42,434 bases of DNA from Mycolicibacterium pyrenivorans (GCF_025821625.1 NZ_JACKSH010000298.1:1-42434); one strand, 5' to 3'; positions 33,359 through 41,693 are shown, counted from the stretch's first letter. Notes: generated by a model not told the origin, from the sequence alone. Translations and numbers: made by a program.

Positions 33359-34018
33359 TCATGCGGGAGTCAATGCCAGCGTTGCGGTTTCGTGCGCCGC
33401 GGGAGCGGACAGTGTGGGCAGGCGTCGCCGCTTGAGCATCAGCGTGTTGACCGCCACGATCAGACTGGAACCAGACATGGACAGCGCGGCGACCTGCGGC
33501 GCAGCATCAGACCGAAAGCGGGCTCGAACACGCCGGCGGCGATCGGCAAGGCGATGACGTTGTAGCCAGACAACCCAGCCAAGATCTTGTCGCAAATTGC
33601 CTAGGGTGCCGCGGCCGATCCGTAGCGCGATCGGCACATCGAGCGGATCTGACCGCATCAACACGAAATCGGCCGTTTCGATCGCGACGTCGGTACCGGC
33701 ACCGATCGCAGCCCCGAGGTCGGCCTGCGCCGGGGCATCGTTCACTCCGTCGCCCACCATCGCCACCTTCTTGCCACCGCGTTGCAGTTCGGCGACCTTG
33801 CCACCGCGTTGCAGTTCGGCGACCTTGCCGCCGTGTCGCCGGGCAACACCTCTGCGATGACGGGTGTCGATGTCCAGCTGCTCGGCGATGCGTTTCGCGG
33901 TGGGCCGCATTCGCCTCCACCGATTCGACGCCCGGGCGGCGCAACAATGTGGCTTCACCGATGCGGTCGAAGTCGCCCACTGCAGCCCGCCCACGTGCAG
34001 AACGGTGGTGCCATTCAT
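33359..34018 (-). pseudogene. Deletion remnant of a CPD-like P1B ATPase
   Basis: The start (MNGTTVLHVGGLQWATS, then LLRRPGVESVEAN in another frame) matches the N-terminal HMA-like domain of the intact ATPase at 22490-24964. It jumps directly to KRIAEQLDID near the C-terminal part of the P domain, so about 570 residues, including the phosphorylation site and the membrane metal motif, are missing. The rest (KKVAMVGDGVNDAP, ETADFVLMRSDPLDVP, LSMSGSSLIVAVN) has frame changes, loss of two residues in the VNDAPALAQADLG motif, and a 27-bp tandem duplication. It cannot make a working pump. Confidence 0.88.
33773..33826. repeat. 27-bp tandem duplication inside the ATPase remnant
   Basis: Two identical 27-bp units (33773-33799 and 33800-33826) duplicate the codons for KVAELQRGG. 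The duplication is in frame and absent from the intact paralogue, which has one copy of the corresponding segment. Confidence 0.85.
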
Positions 34019-34030
34019 TGACTGCGACAC

Positions 34031-34409
34031 CTGGACAGCCTTTCGCGCGCCGATATGGTGCCGCTAGTCATTCCATAAAGATTTCGTGAAGAACTCGTCG
34101 CGACTGTTCGCGGTCTGTTCCCCTCCCGCTGCGCGATGACGCGTCCGACGAGCCCGAACCTGAACCGGTGCCGCAGAATGTGTTCGCCAGCCGCTGCACG
34201 CCACGCGCCATTCGAGACGAGCTGACGGGCCTGATCAACCAAGGTCGGCTTCCGCCTGGGCGCAACACGGGGGGTATCTCGTCCAGCGCGGCGGCGGCAC
34301 CATCTCCCTAAGTCGCCACCTAACGCACGCAGGGCGGCGATCCGCAGGCGTGTTTGGGTTTCGTTTCCTGCAAGCTGGGCGCCCGAGGGCTGCTTGCGGT
34401 CATCGTGGG
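34031..34409. other. Short region without a recognisable gene
   Basis: Frames are open on both strands, but no domain or ribosome site supports them. It separates the ATPase remnant from the intact copper ATPase. Confidence 0.4.
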
Positions 34410-36947
34410 TCATCGCGCGGCGGGCTCGAATTTGTCGGCCCCGGTTTCCACCTCGGGTTCGATCATCGCGAGTTCGGCCGGCGGTGGGGGTTCGACGCGG
34501 TGACGGCGCAGGCGGTTGGCGTTGCTGACCACCGAAAGCGAGGACAGGGCCATCGCGGCGGCGGCGATCATCGGCGAGAGCCGCAGCCCCAGCAACGGGT
34601 AGAGCACTCCGGCGGCGACCGGGATACCGATGGCGTTGTAGATCAACGCGAAGAACAGGTTCTGGCGGATATTGCGCATGGTGGCGCGGGAGAGCCGAAT
34701 CGCGGTGACTACGCCGGCCAACGAGCCCGAGATGAGTGTGATGTCGGCGGCCTCGATGGCGACGTCGGTTCCGGTGCCGATAGCCAGCCCGACGTCGGCC
34801 TGGGCCAGGGCGGGCGCGTCGTTGATGCCGTCGCCGACCATGCCGACCCGCCGGCCTTCCGCCTGCAGCCGCCGGATCTCACCGGCCTTGTGCTCGGGCA
34901 GTACCTCGGCGAGCACTCGCGGGACGCCGACCTGGCGGGCGATCGCCGCAGCGGTGCGGGCGTTGTCCCCGGTGATCATGACCACTTGCAGGCCAAGCTT
35001 GCGCAGCGCGGCGATCGCGGCCACCGAGTCATCCTTGACGGTGTCGGCGACCGCAAGCACCCCTGCTGGTTCACCGTCGACCGCCGCGAGGATCGGGGTC
35101 TTGCCCTCGGCGGACAGCCGCACGCTAAATGGATCGAGTTCGTCTGCGTTGATGCCGCAATCCGTCAGCAGTTTGGTGGTGCCGACGAGCACGGTGCGCC
35201 CCGTGACGGTGGCGCGCACCCCCTTGCCGGTGATCGACATGAAATCGTCGGCCGGGGGAATTGTGAGACCGCGGTCGCGTGCTCCCGCCACGATGGCGGT
35301 GCTCAAGGGATGCTCACTATCCGCCTCGGCTGCGGCTACCAAGCTGAGAAGATCGTCCGCCCGCATCGTCGCGAGCACGTGGACATCGGTGAGCGCCGGT
35401 TTGCCGGCGGTGATGGTGCCCGTCTTGTCCAACACGATCGTGTCCAGCTTGTGCGCGGTCTCCAGGGCCTCGGCCGAGCGGATGAGAATGCCTGCGCGGG
35501 CGCCCTTCCCGGTCCCGACCATGATCGACAGCGGGGTGGCCAGCCCGAGCGCGCAGGGGCAGGCGATGATCAGCACCGCCACCGCCGACACCAGCGCCAG
35601 CGTCAATGCGGGAGCCGGGCCGGCCACGAACCAGACCGCGAAGGTGGCAATCGCGATCGCGATCACTACCGGCACGAAGTACGCAGACGTTGCATCGGCC
35701 AGCCGCTGGATCGGAGCCTTGGACGCCTGTGCCTGCTGCACCATGCGGATGATCTGCGCCAGCATCGTGTCCGCGCCGACCTTGACCGCCCGCACCCGCA
35801 GCGAGCCGGTAGTGTTCATCGTCGCGCCGATGACGGTGTCCCCCCCGTGTTTGGTCACCGGCATCGATTCCCCGGTCACCATCGACTCGTCCACCGCGGA
35901 CTGCCCGGCCAGGACCGCGGCATCGACCGGGATCTTCTCGCCGGGGCGGATGAGGATCTCGTCGCCGACCACGACCTCATCGATCGGGATTTCAGCCTCC
36001 TGACCCGCGCGCCAGACGCGGGCGGTACGGGCCTGCAACCCGAGTAGCGCGCGGATCGCTTCGCCGGTGCCGGCCTTGGCTCGCGCTTCCAGCAACCGGC
36101 CCAGCATGATCAGGGTGAGGATCACGCCGACGGCTTCGAAGTACACCTCCCGCACTTCCATCGGCAGGACCGCGGGGGCGATAGTGACGACCAGGCTGTA
36201 GCCGTAGGCGGCGACGGTGCCAAGGGTGATCAGGCTGTTCATGTCGGCGCTGCGATGAGCCAGGGCCAGCCAGCCGATGCGGTGGATCGGCCATCCTGTG
36301 TAGAACATCACCGGGGTTATCAACGCGAGCTGCAGCCAGTGGTTAAGGAGCACGGCGGGCACCCAGTCCGCGCCCAGCAGCGACTGGGCCATCACGGCGA
36401 ACAGCACCGGGCCGGTCAGCGCTGCGCCGGCCACCACCCGGCGGCGCAGATCGGCGAGCTCGGCACGCTGTTCCTCGGATTGGGCGGCTTCGACCTGCGC
36501 GGCCGACTCCCGCGCCGCATCCGTCGGCGTTTGCGAAGCGGCTTGGCGGTGATCTGGTGCGGCGCTGTGGCCATTGGGGGTAACGACGAGGGTGCCGTGG
36601 ATCATGTTCATGCCGCAGGCGAACCCAAAGGATCCCGCCCGCTGGGGAGTGAACCGGACAGTCGTGTGCTGGTGCGCGGGCAGCACGGCGGACAGCTGCA
36701 GGTCGGGGAAGACCACCCGTGAGGTGCAGTCCCCGCTTTCCTGCCGATCGAAATCGATCTCGACCGGAACACCCTGACTGACCTGCACCACGTTGGGGCT
36801 GTAGCCACCTCGCACCGTGACCTGCACACGCTGTACCCCGCCGCTCACCTCGGCGGTGCGGGCGCGACGCGGTGCAAAGAAATACCACCCCAACCCGCCG
36901 ATCGCCACCACCGCGACCACCACAACGACAACGTCAACACTCGACAT
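34410..36947 (-). CDS. Copper-type P1B ATPase with fused N-terminal cupredoxin domain
   Basis: An 845-residue pump. After a membrane-anchoring helix (residues 4-24), residues 38-123 form a cupredoxin domain with candidate copper ligands C74, H92/H94 and the C111-G-M-N-M115-x-H117 cluster. A linker leads to the ATPase: TGES at about 359, IACPCALGLATP with CPC at 463-465, D507 in DKTGTITAG, SEHPLSTAI and VGDGINDAPAL. CPC identifies a Cu+/Ag+-type pump. There is no HMA domain; the cupredoxin seems to take its place, presumably outside the membrane. ATG 36947 has GGAGG at a good distance. It follows the small SHOCT gene by 48 bp, and both lie downstream of a TACCC-N5-GGGTA operator. Confidence 0.93.
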   Translation of the reverse strand: MSSVDVVVVVVAVVAIGGLGWYFFAPRRARTAEVSGGVQRVQVTVRGGYSPNVVQVSQGVPVEIDFDRQESGDCTSRVVFPDLQLSAVLPAHQHTTVRFTPQRAGSFGFACGMNMIHGTLVVTPNGHSAAPDHRQAASQTPTDAARESAAQVEAAQSEEQRAELADLRRRVVAGAALTGPVLFAVMAQSLLGADWVPAVLLNHWLQLALITPVMFYTGWPIHRIGWLALAHRSADMNSLITLGTVAAYGYSLVVTIAPAVLPMEVREVYFEAVGVILTLIMLGRLLEARAKAGTGEAIRALLGLQARTARVWRAGQEAEIPIDEVVVGDEILIRPGEKIPVDAAVLAGQSAVDESMVTGESMPVTKHGGDTVIGATMNTTGSLRVRAVKVGADTMLAQIIRMVQQAQASKAPIQRLADATSAYFVPVVIAIAIATFAVWFVAGPAPALTLALVSAVAVLIIACPCALGLATPLSIMVGTGKGARAGILIRSAEALETAHKLDTIVLDKTGTITAGKPALTDVHVLATMRADDLLSLVAAAEADSEHPLSTAIVAGARDRGLTIPPADDFMSITGKGVRATVTGRTVLVGTTKLLTDCGINADELDPFSVRLSAEGKTPILAAVDGEPAGVLAVADTVKDDSVAAIAALRKLGLQVVMITGDNARTAAAIARQVGVPRVLAEVLPEHKAGEIRRLQAEGRRVGMVGDGINDAPALAQADVGLAIGTGTDVAIEAADITLISGSLAGVVTAIRLSRATMRNIRQNLFFALIYNAIGIPVAAGVLYPLLGLRLSPMIAAAAMALSSLSVVSNANRLRRHRVEPPPPAELAMIEPEVETGADKFEPAAR

Positions 36948-36995
36948 GAGTACCTCCGTGACAGCAGGGACGGGGCAACGCGGCTTGCACGGGGG

Positions 36996-37241
36996 TCACC
37001 GACGGCCGCCAGCGACGAGGTCGTTCATCCGTGCCTGATACGTGGCGGCATCGATCTGACCGGACACACGCTGCCGAACGACGAGCGCCTCCGCGATCAA
37101 CCCCCAGCATCGCGCGACAGCCGTCGCGTCATGACGCCGGCGGCGCGCACGCAGCGCCGCGGCAACAATCGCCACCAGCAGGACCAGCAGCAACGCAGCC
37201 CCGATCACAACGGCTAGCCAGCCCTCCCCATATGCCGCCAT
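36996..37241 (-). CDS. Small membrane protein with SHOCT-like C-terminus
   Basis: An 81-residue protein with one hydrophobic helix (WLAVVIGAALLLVLLVAIVA) followed by a basic patch. Its C-terminal helix pair, SGQIDAATYQARMNDLVAG, is related to SHOCT. ATG 37241 is chosen with GAGGTGAG upstream; GTG 37244 or GTG 37253 are alternatives. It is the first gene of the copper ATPase operon. Mycobacterial copper loci such as the csoR-ctpV locus also contain small membrane partners, so a helper role is plausible but unproven. Confidence 0.75.
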   Translation of the reverse strand: MAAYGEGWLAVVIGAALLLVLLVAIVAAALRARRRRHDATAVARCWGLIAEALVVRQRVSGQIDAATYQARMNDLVAGGRR

Positions 37242-37321
37242 CACCGTACTCACCTCTTTCCCGGATTCACTCCCGGCCCGGCGCGGCTTCTTTCGGTGTC
37301 GTAAGCCATTCTGCGCGCCCA

Positions 37322-37336
37322 TACCCGACCGGGGTA
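37322..37336. promoter_or_regulatory. TACCC-N5-GGGTA operator of the copper ATPase operon
   Basis: TACCCGACCGGGGTA lies 81 bp upstream of the SHOCT/ATPase operon. It has the same form as two sites upstream of the CopZ-like gene (41660-41674 and 41694-41708). The pattern resembles the palindromes bound by the mycobacterial copper repressors CsoR/RicR. The IS4 element lies about 10 bp away on the promoter-distal side. Confidence 0.7.
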
Positions 37337-37346
37337 GGGGCCTAGG

Positions 37347-38807
37347 CCCAATACCGTTCAGTTAGTGGCTGATGACGGTGACGCTGGGTGGGTGTTCGGG
37401 TTGTGGCCAGTGTTGGTGCGCTGATCTTTTGACATGCCACTTGGGCATTTTGCGTTTGATCACGCGGGGAGCTGACCGTGTGCGGCGTGCCGGGTTGATG
37501 CGGTCGAGGAGGCGACGGAGGAACGCCTGCCAGTGAGGGTCGGCGGATCGGCGCCGGTTAGGGGGAAAAAGCGCCCTGATGGGCGACGGATTGGCGCACG
37601 ACGCGCAACGCGGCGGTGAAGCTGAGTCGGTCCGGGTCGTGTCCGCTGTGGTGTGCGGCTTGGCTCATCAACGAGCGAATCGCGTAGTGGCAGCACAGGT
37701 ATCCCCAGATCTCCTGCAGGACGAGGTCGGGCGACTTCGACCGCAGCACCACCTTCGACCCACGCTGGTGGGTCTTGAGTTCGTCGAAGACGCTCTCGAT
37801 CTCCCAGCGCTGGGCGTACGCGGCCGCCAACTCGACCGCGGGTGCGGTGTCCGGGTCGGTCAGCGTGGTGAGCAACCGGTAGGCCACGGGGTTGTCGCGG
37901 CCGTCGTCGACGGTGTAGTCGATGACGCGAGCCAGCATTGGCTCGCCGTGTCGGTCCTTGGCCGCGCGCAGGTGGGCCAGCCACGAACCGTCGGCGAGAT
38001 CCTCGACGTGAGTGGGGGTCGGGCCGTTGCGTCCGGTGCTCACGCGCCACAGCAGATCGGCTCCGGTATCGGAAGCGTTACGCCACAACGCGTATGAGAA
38101 GAATCCACGATCAGCCAGCACGAGCATTTCCGGTGTCAGTGCATCGAGCACGTGCTCGACCATCGTGGACTCCGCGTCGCGGTAGGCGCCGATCGTGGCG
38201 GCGAAGATCGCATGAGTGCCGCACTCGGCGACCGCCAACAACCGCGCCTGCGGAAACGCCGACTTCTCACCCTTGTTCACCCCCGGACGCCCGAAGAACT
38301 CCTCATTGACCGGGCTATCCGCCACATCCAGGCACGTCCCGTCGATCGCGACCACCCTGCGTCCGGCCACCCACGTCCCCGGCGTATCCGCCGCGCCCAA
38401 CGGACGAGCGACCCTCGCGAACAACGCAGCCAACGGCTGGGACCCCAATCGCTCCCGCGCCTGGAAAATGGCCGACTTCCCCGGCAACTGATACTGCTCA
38501 CGCCACCCGGAAGCCCACGCTAAACCATCCGTGAGCTGGGATAACACATCCTCGTAGGAGCCATCGGAGTACAGGCCCATGCCGATGGCGAAATACGCCA
38601 TCACCCGTGCCGGCAGTGCACGATGACGCACCTGAGTACGCCCCGTCGCCTCGATCACCTCATCAACCATCGCCGGCGGGAACACCCTCGTCAGGACACC
38701 CACAGACACCAGATCCGACAACCGACGATCCGATTCAGGCTTCCGCCAACCCGCGCGAGGCATACCAACAAACTACACCCATGTAGTCTTAACTAAACGG
38801 TATTGGG
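37347..38807 (-). mobile_element. IS4-family insertion sequence
   Basis: An 18-bp terminal inverted repeat, CCCAATACCGTTyAGTTA, occurs at 37347-37364 and inverted at 38790-38807 with one mismatch. CCTAGG flanks both ends directly (37341-37346 and 38808-38813). It may be a target duplication, though its own palindromy makes the exact border ambiguous. One transposase gene lies inside. Both ends are intact, so this is the youngest-looking insertion in the window. Confidence 0.82.
37558..38763 (-). CDS. IS4-family transposase (0 frame; continues by +1 to 37362)
   Basis: A 401-residue DDE transposase. The N-terminal IS4-type domain (VFPPAMVDEVIEATGRTQVRHR) is followed by VVAIDGTCLDVADS and MLVLADRGFFS with the two catalytic Asp residues, and YAQRWEIESVFDELKTHQ with the Y-(2)-R-(3)-E-(6)-K signature. 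The frame ends at TAA 37558 in ...TTT TCC CCC TAA. The +1 frame then continues about 65 codons (FLRRLLDRINPARRTRS, VIKRKMPKWHVKR) to TAA 37362 inside the terminal repeat, and this matches the normal C-terminus of the family. Either a programmed +1 shift on CCC-TAA or a one-base insertion explains this. Confidence 0.88.
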   Translation of the reverse strand: MPRAGWRKPESDRRLSDLVSVGVLTRVFPPAMVDEVIEATGRTQVRHRALPARVMAYFAIGMGLYSDGSYEDVLSQLTDGLAWASGWREQYQLPGKSAIFQARERLGSQPLAALFARVARPLGAADTPGTWVAGRRVVAIDGTCLDVADSPVNEEFFGRPGVNKGEKSAFPQARLLAVAECGTHAIFAATIGAYRDAESTMVEHVLDALTPEMLVLADRGFFSYALWRNASDTGADLLWRVSTGRNGPTPTHVEDLADGSWLAHLRAAKDRHGEPMLARVIDYTVDDGRDNPVAYRLLTTLTDPDTAPAVELAAAYAQRWEIESVFDELKTHQRGSKVVLRSKSPDLVLQEIWGYLCCHYAIRSLMSQAAHHSGHDPDRLSFTAALRVVRQSVAHQGAFSP

Positions 38808-38815
38808 CCTAGGCC

Positions 38816-39290
38816 ACCTTTCGCAGGGGCAAAAGTCTCTTCTCGCAGCGGCCCCGACGGTGAATGTGATCATCCCTCTGTATAGCCAAAGGGCTTGGTG
38901 GTCAACACCCTTGGCACCGCCACATCGAGTGAAGCCAGCACCGGCTATCACCGTTTCTCTTGACCAGCCGAGCCACCGGCATCCAGGACGGACCCCGGTC
39001 GAGCGCGTCAATCCATTAAGCAATTCCGGCCGCCGCGTGGGCGCCATCCGCCTCGGTGATGGCCGCGAAAACCGTGAGGTCCGCGAAAAGTTGGCCGAAG
39101 CCTGCCGGTCCGAGGATCAGTTCACGGAGAACGGCGCCGCTCTTGCGGGTCGGGCACGACGACATGGTCGGGGCAGCTTTCCATGGCGGTGCGGAGCTCC
39201 ACACTCGGGTTCGCCGATGCTGATTTTGCGCTTCCGGTAGTCGATATTGCCGGGCTGGGCAGCGTGACCGTCGGCGCCGGGCGTTGCCGG
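38816..39290. other. Region right of the IS4 element without a supported gene
   Basis: Open frames exist on both strands (for example 38803-39240 plus), but none carries a recognisable domain or good ribosome site. This DNA was the original upstream flank of the copper ATPase operon before the IS4 insertion. Confidence 0.4.
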
Positions 39291-39815
39291 TCATCGCCTC
39301 CCGCGCGGTTTAACCACCTGAGCCGCCCCTGACTCCATCCGATTCCTGAGTTGCCAGATGCTGGAGCCGACCATATACGTGTTGATCACGGGATCCGGCG
39401 TGATCTTCAGAAAACAGATCCGTGTTTCCCCGCGGCGGTGAGACTCTTGATACGCCTTCAGGATTCGGCGACCCATCCAGAAGCCCTCGAAGACATCGGT
39501 CCCGTCTTCATCAGTCCAGTCCACAATCTCGGCCTGCCCGTGCAGTTGGATAGTGGGTGGTGGCAGAGACCATAGAAGCCGTCTCGTCAACGGGATCACC
39601 AGTGAGACGGCGGGATTCTGCGCGATGTTGCGCGCCTTCCGTAGATGTCGTCGTGTCATCACATACAGCACAACCTCACGACCCGCGCCCGACACGCCGT
39701 AGTTCACCCCCGCCGAGTGCGGCGTGCCCGCTTCGTCACTCGTGGAGAGCACAGCGAAGTTCCGCTTGCGTAGGTAGCTCAGCACCACGTCCCAGGTCAC
39801 CTGCTGGGCCGTCAT
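39291..39815 (-). CDS. Pyridoxamine 5'-phosphate oxidase-like FMN-binding protein
   Basis: A protein of about 174 residues with the split beta-barrel pattern of the PNPOx-like family: VVLSYLRKRNFAVLSTSDEAGTPHSAGVNYGV, a strand VVLYVMTRRHLRKARNIAQNPAVSLVI, then IQLHGQAEIVDW. Members bind FMN, F420 or haem and reduce diverse substrates; the cofactor is not decidable here. ATG 39815 fits the family N-terminus but has a poor ribosome site; ATG 39833 is also possible. It stands alone, convergent with the NuoM/NuoN remnants on the other strand. Confidence 0.8.
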   Translation of the reverse strand: MTAQQVTWDVVLSYLRKRNFAVLSTSDEAGTPHSAGVNYGVSGAGREVVLYVMTRRHLRKARNIAQNPAVSLVIPLTRRLLWSLPPPTIQLHGQAEIVDWTDEDGTDVFEGFWMGRRILKAYQESHRRGETRICFLKITPDPVINTYMVGSSIWQLRNRMESGAAQVVKPRGRR

Positions 39816-40170
39816 GATTTCGACGCCAAGCATGAAGCGAGTAGCGACGCGGTCGGGCGCCGGCGCATCGGGTAGTCGGCTCGGACGCTGAGCCTGAACA
39901 CGGCGACACCCACTGTGATACATGGTCGCGCCGCGCCATACATGAGGAAACCTTCCAGGCCTGTGTTGGTGGCGTTAGTCGGACACGAAAAAGGTATGCC
40001 ACGTTGAGCAATCGCGAGGTCGGATGGGGCGGGAATTCTCTCGGAGCGAGAGGTGGCGCGCAGAACCAGCGCGACGATAAGGAGGATGCCCGGCTCTAGT
40101 GAGTCGTCACCGGCCCCAATAGCGGACATGCGATTGGCTTCGCCGACCTGCGCCTGAAACCGATCCGCTG
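39816..40170. other. Short stretch without a recognisable gene
   Basis: A long minus-strand frame covers this stretch but lies antiparallel to the NuoM/NuoN remnant further right and has no recognisable domain. Confidence 0.35.
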
Positions 40171-40329
40171 TCAACACTTCTCGTGCTTGCCATGGCCATC
40201 GGTCTTGCGCCCAAGACGCCGCTGGACGTGATCGAACCCGCCGCCGCCACGCTCGTCGCGCTCGTCGGGAGATATGCTGTGACCCCCGACGCGCGGCACT
40301 GCGGCCACTGCTCATGGCTCCGGAAATGA
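40171..40329 (+). pseudogene. C-terminal remnant of a NuoM-like subunit
   Basis: An open plus frame reads TLLVLAMAIGLAPKTPLDVIEPAAATLVALVG before a TGA at 40327. This matches the tail of NuoM-type proton-pumping subunits, where a hydrophobic helix is followed by the pattern GLxPKPxLDVIxPAV. Nothing of the remaining twelve or more helices is present upstream. The adjacent NuoN remnant in the right order supports the call. Confidence 0.6.
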
Positions 40330-40778
40330 TGCTGTCCGGCGCCGGCCTAGTGGTGCTTGTCACCAATTCCCTCCTGCACCACCAGCGGCAACAGTGGATC
40401 GGCTGCATGGCGTACGCGGCGCCGATCGGCCTCATCGGCGCAGCCGTAATCCAGATGGTCGAGCCGGGCGCGTTGACCGTAGCCCGCCTCGGTCTGGTGG
40501 GCCCCCGCCGACCGCGGTGTTCATGGGAAAGTGACTAGCGCCCTCGCGGCGTCGGACGGCCGTACGCGTGGGCTGGCCGTCGTCGTGTTCGTCAACCCGC
40601 TGGTCAGCCTGTTCTAATACCTGCGCTGGATCATCCCTGCCTTCTGGAGCCCCGAGGAAATCGGGTATGCCGACGAACCGGCGGCCAGCATTCGCCCGCC
40701 CGCGCCGTAGTACAAGCCGGCGCGATCAGCCCCATCCTGGGCATCATCGCCGGCCCAGTTTGGCAACTGCTCGCCTGA
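40314..40778 (+). pseudogene. NuoN-like subunit with internal deletion, frameshifts and a stop
   Basis: The N-terminal piece (PLLMAPEMMLSGAGLVVLVTN) and a C-terminal piece joined near 40500 (LVGPPPTAVFMGK once the frame is corrected, then GLAVVVFVNPLVSLF, stop, YLRWIIPAFWSPEE) match the two ends of NuoN-type quinone oxidoreductase subunits. The normal SLAGIPPTAGFxGK and SxxSLYYYLR signatures are recognisable. A TAA at 40618-40620 replaces a Tyr codon. A final helix, GAISPILGIIAGPVWQLLA, ends at TGA 40778 after another shift. An MnhD-type antiporter subunit is an alternative because the families are homologous. Confidence 0.65.
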
Positions 40779-40896
40779 GGCGCATCCATGTCAGCGGAGG
40801 TCCTTGCGCTGCAGCGCGTGAGCAATCCGTTGACAGTTGAACGCCCCATCACACCATCCGGCGACGGATCGCGTGGCACCTAATGTGCGCGAGCCA

Positions 40897-41460
40897 CTAC
40901 ATGTTTCCCGCGCAGCAGGGACAATCGGCCATCGACATCGGCATCGGCATCTCCATTGGCATCGGCATCATCATGTCGCCGTTGCAGCACCACATCATCG
41001 CCGGAGTCGACCCGCCATTGGTATAGATGACCGCCATCGGATCGGCACCCGTCACATCGAAGTACACCTTGCCCGTCGAAGTCTGGCCCTGGCTGATGGT
41101 TGCACCCGAAAAGGAGCTGGGACTCGCCACCTGCCACAACACCTGATAGCGCTCACCGGAAGCCGACACCGCATACACGTTGGGAATGATCGGTGTCACA
41201 GCGCCCGTCAACGCCTCCACCGACGCTGTGGCCTCCCACAGTCGGCCGACGAGTGGGTAGCCGGGCACTGGGTCGGTACTGGCGCGCAGGTCACTGACCG
41301 ACCACTGCTGGACCACCGCACCACCGGCATCACTCAGCTGTTGAGGTGAGCCGAACCGATGAGGGCAGCTTTCAGGCGCCGCGGTCGCCGTCGGCATACC
41401 GACGCCTATCGCCACCAGCATCGCCGCCCCGGCGACAAAGATCCTTGCCGATCTGCGCAC
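40897..41460 (-). CDS. MPT63-family (DUF1942) secreted protein with Met/Cys-rich tail
   Basis: A 187-residue secreted protein. A signal peptide (cleavage after ATA at about residue 27) is followed by a domain closely resembling MPT63/MPB63 of M. tuberculosis: WSVSDLRASTDPVPGYPLVGRLWEATA, YQVLWQVASPSSFSGATI and GKVYFDVTGADP. MPT63 has an immunoglobulin-like fold and no known enzymatic activity. The last 30 or so residues are different: MMWCCNGDMMMPMPMEMPMPMS and ADCPCCAGNM, a dense array of Met and Cys typical of copper-binding peptides. GTG 41460 has AAAGGA upstream. The gene diverges from the CopZ-like gene and shares its intergenic region with two CsoR/RicR-like sites. Confidence 0.88.
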   Translation of the reverse strand: MRRSARIFVAGAAMLVAIGVGMPTATAAPESCPHRFGSPQQLSDAGGAVVQQWSVSDLRASTDPVPGYPLVGRLWEATASVEALTGAVTPIIPNVYAVSASGERYQVLWQVASPSSFSGATISQGQTSTGKVYFDVTGADPMAVIYTNGGSTPAMMWCCNGDMMMPMPMEMPMPMSMADCPCCAGNM

Positions 41461-41518
41461 GAATGTCGTCCTTTCAGCATGTGGAACCGCGGTCAGTCCG
41501 CGCCGCCCGCCATCCTAT

Positions 41519-41537
41519 CTACGTACTCACACCGTAG
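41519..41537. promoter_or_regulatory. CTACGTAC element upstream of the MPT63-family gene
   Basis: CTACG-TACTCACAC-CGTAG is a 5-9-5 inverted repeat 59 bp upstream of the GTG start. It shares CTACGTAC with 26669-26680 and 31102-31120. Confidence 0.4.
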
Positions 41538-41659
41538 AACAACGGGCCCGGAGATGGCCGGTCTCGCGGTGCGAGCCTCCACATGGCGTCGCCAACCCGA
41601 TTCCAGCGGACATCCGTTCCTGGCTGTGGCGAAGACGCGAATGACCGACACTGGCGGAA

Positions 41660-41674
41660 TACCCACGGGGGGTA
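41660..41674. promoter_or_regulatory. TACCC-N5-GGGTA operator, distal copy
   Basis: TACCCACGGGGGGTA has exact half-sites. It forms a pair with 41694-41708, centres 34 bp apart, upstream of the CopZ-like gene. It fits the CsoR/RicR-type copper operator. Confidence 0.7.
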
Positions 41675-41693
41675 TATTGTCTCCTTGTGTAGA

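Noticed and set aside
34350..36047. A 565-codon plus-strand open frame
   Set aside because: It is the antisense of the copper ATPase and shows no protein family features.
39812..40435. 207-codon minus-strand frame
   Set aside because: It is antiparallel to the NuoM/NuoN remnants and overlaps the FMN-protein start. No family features.
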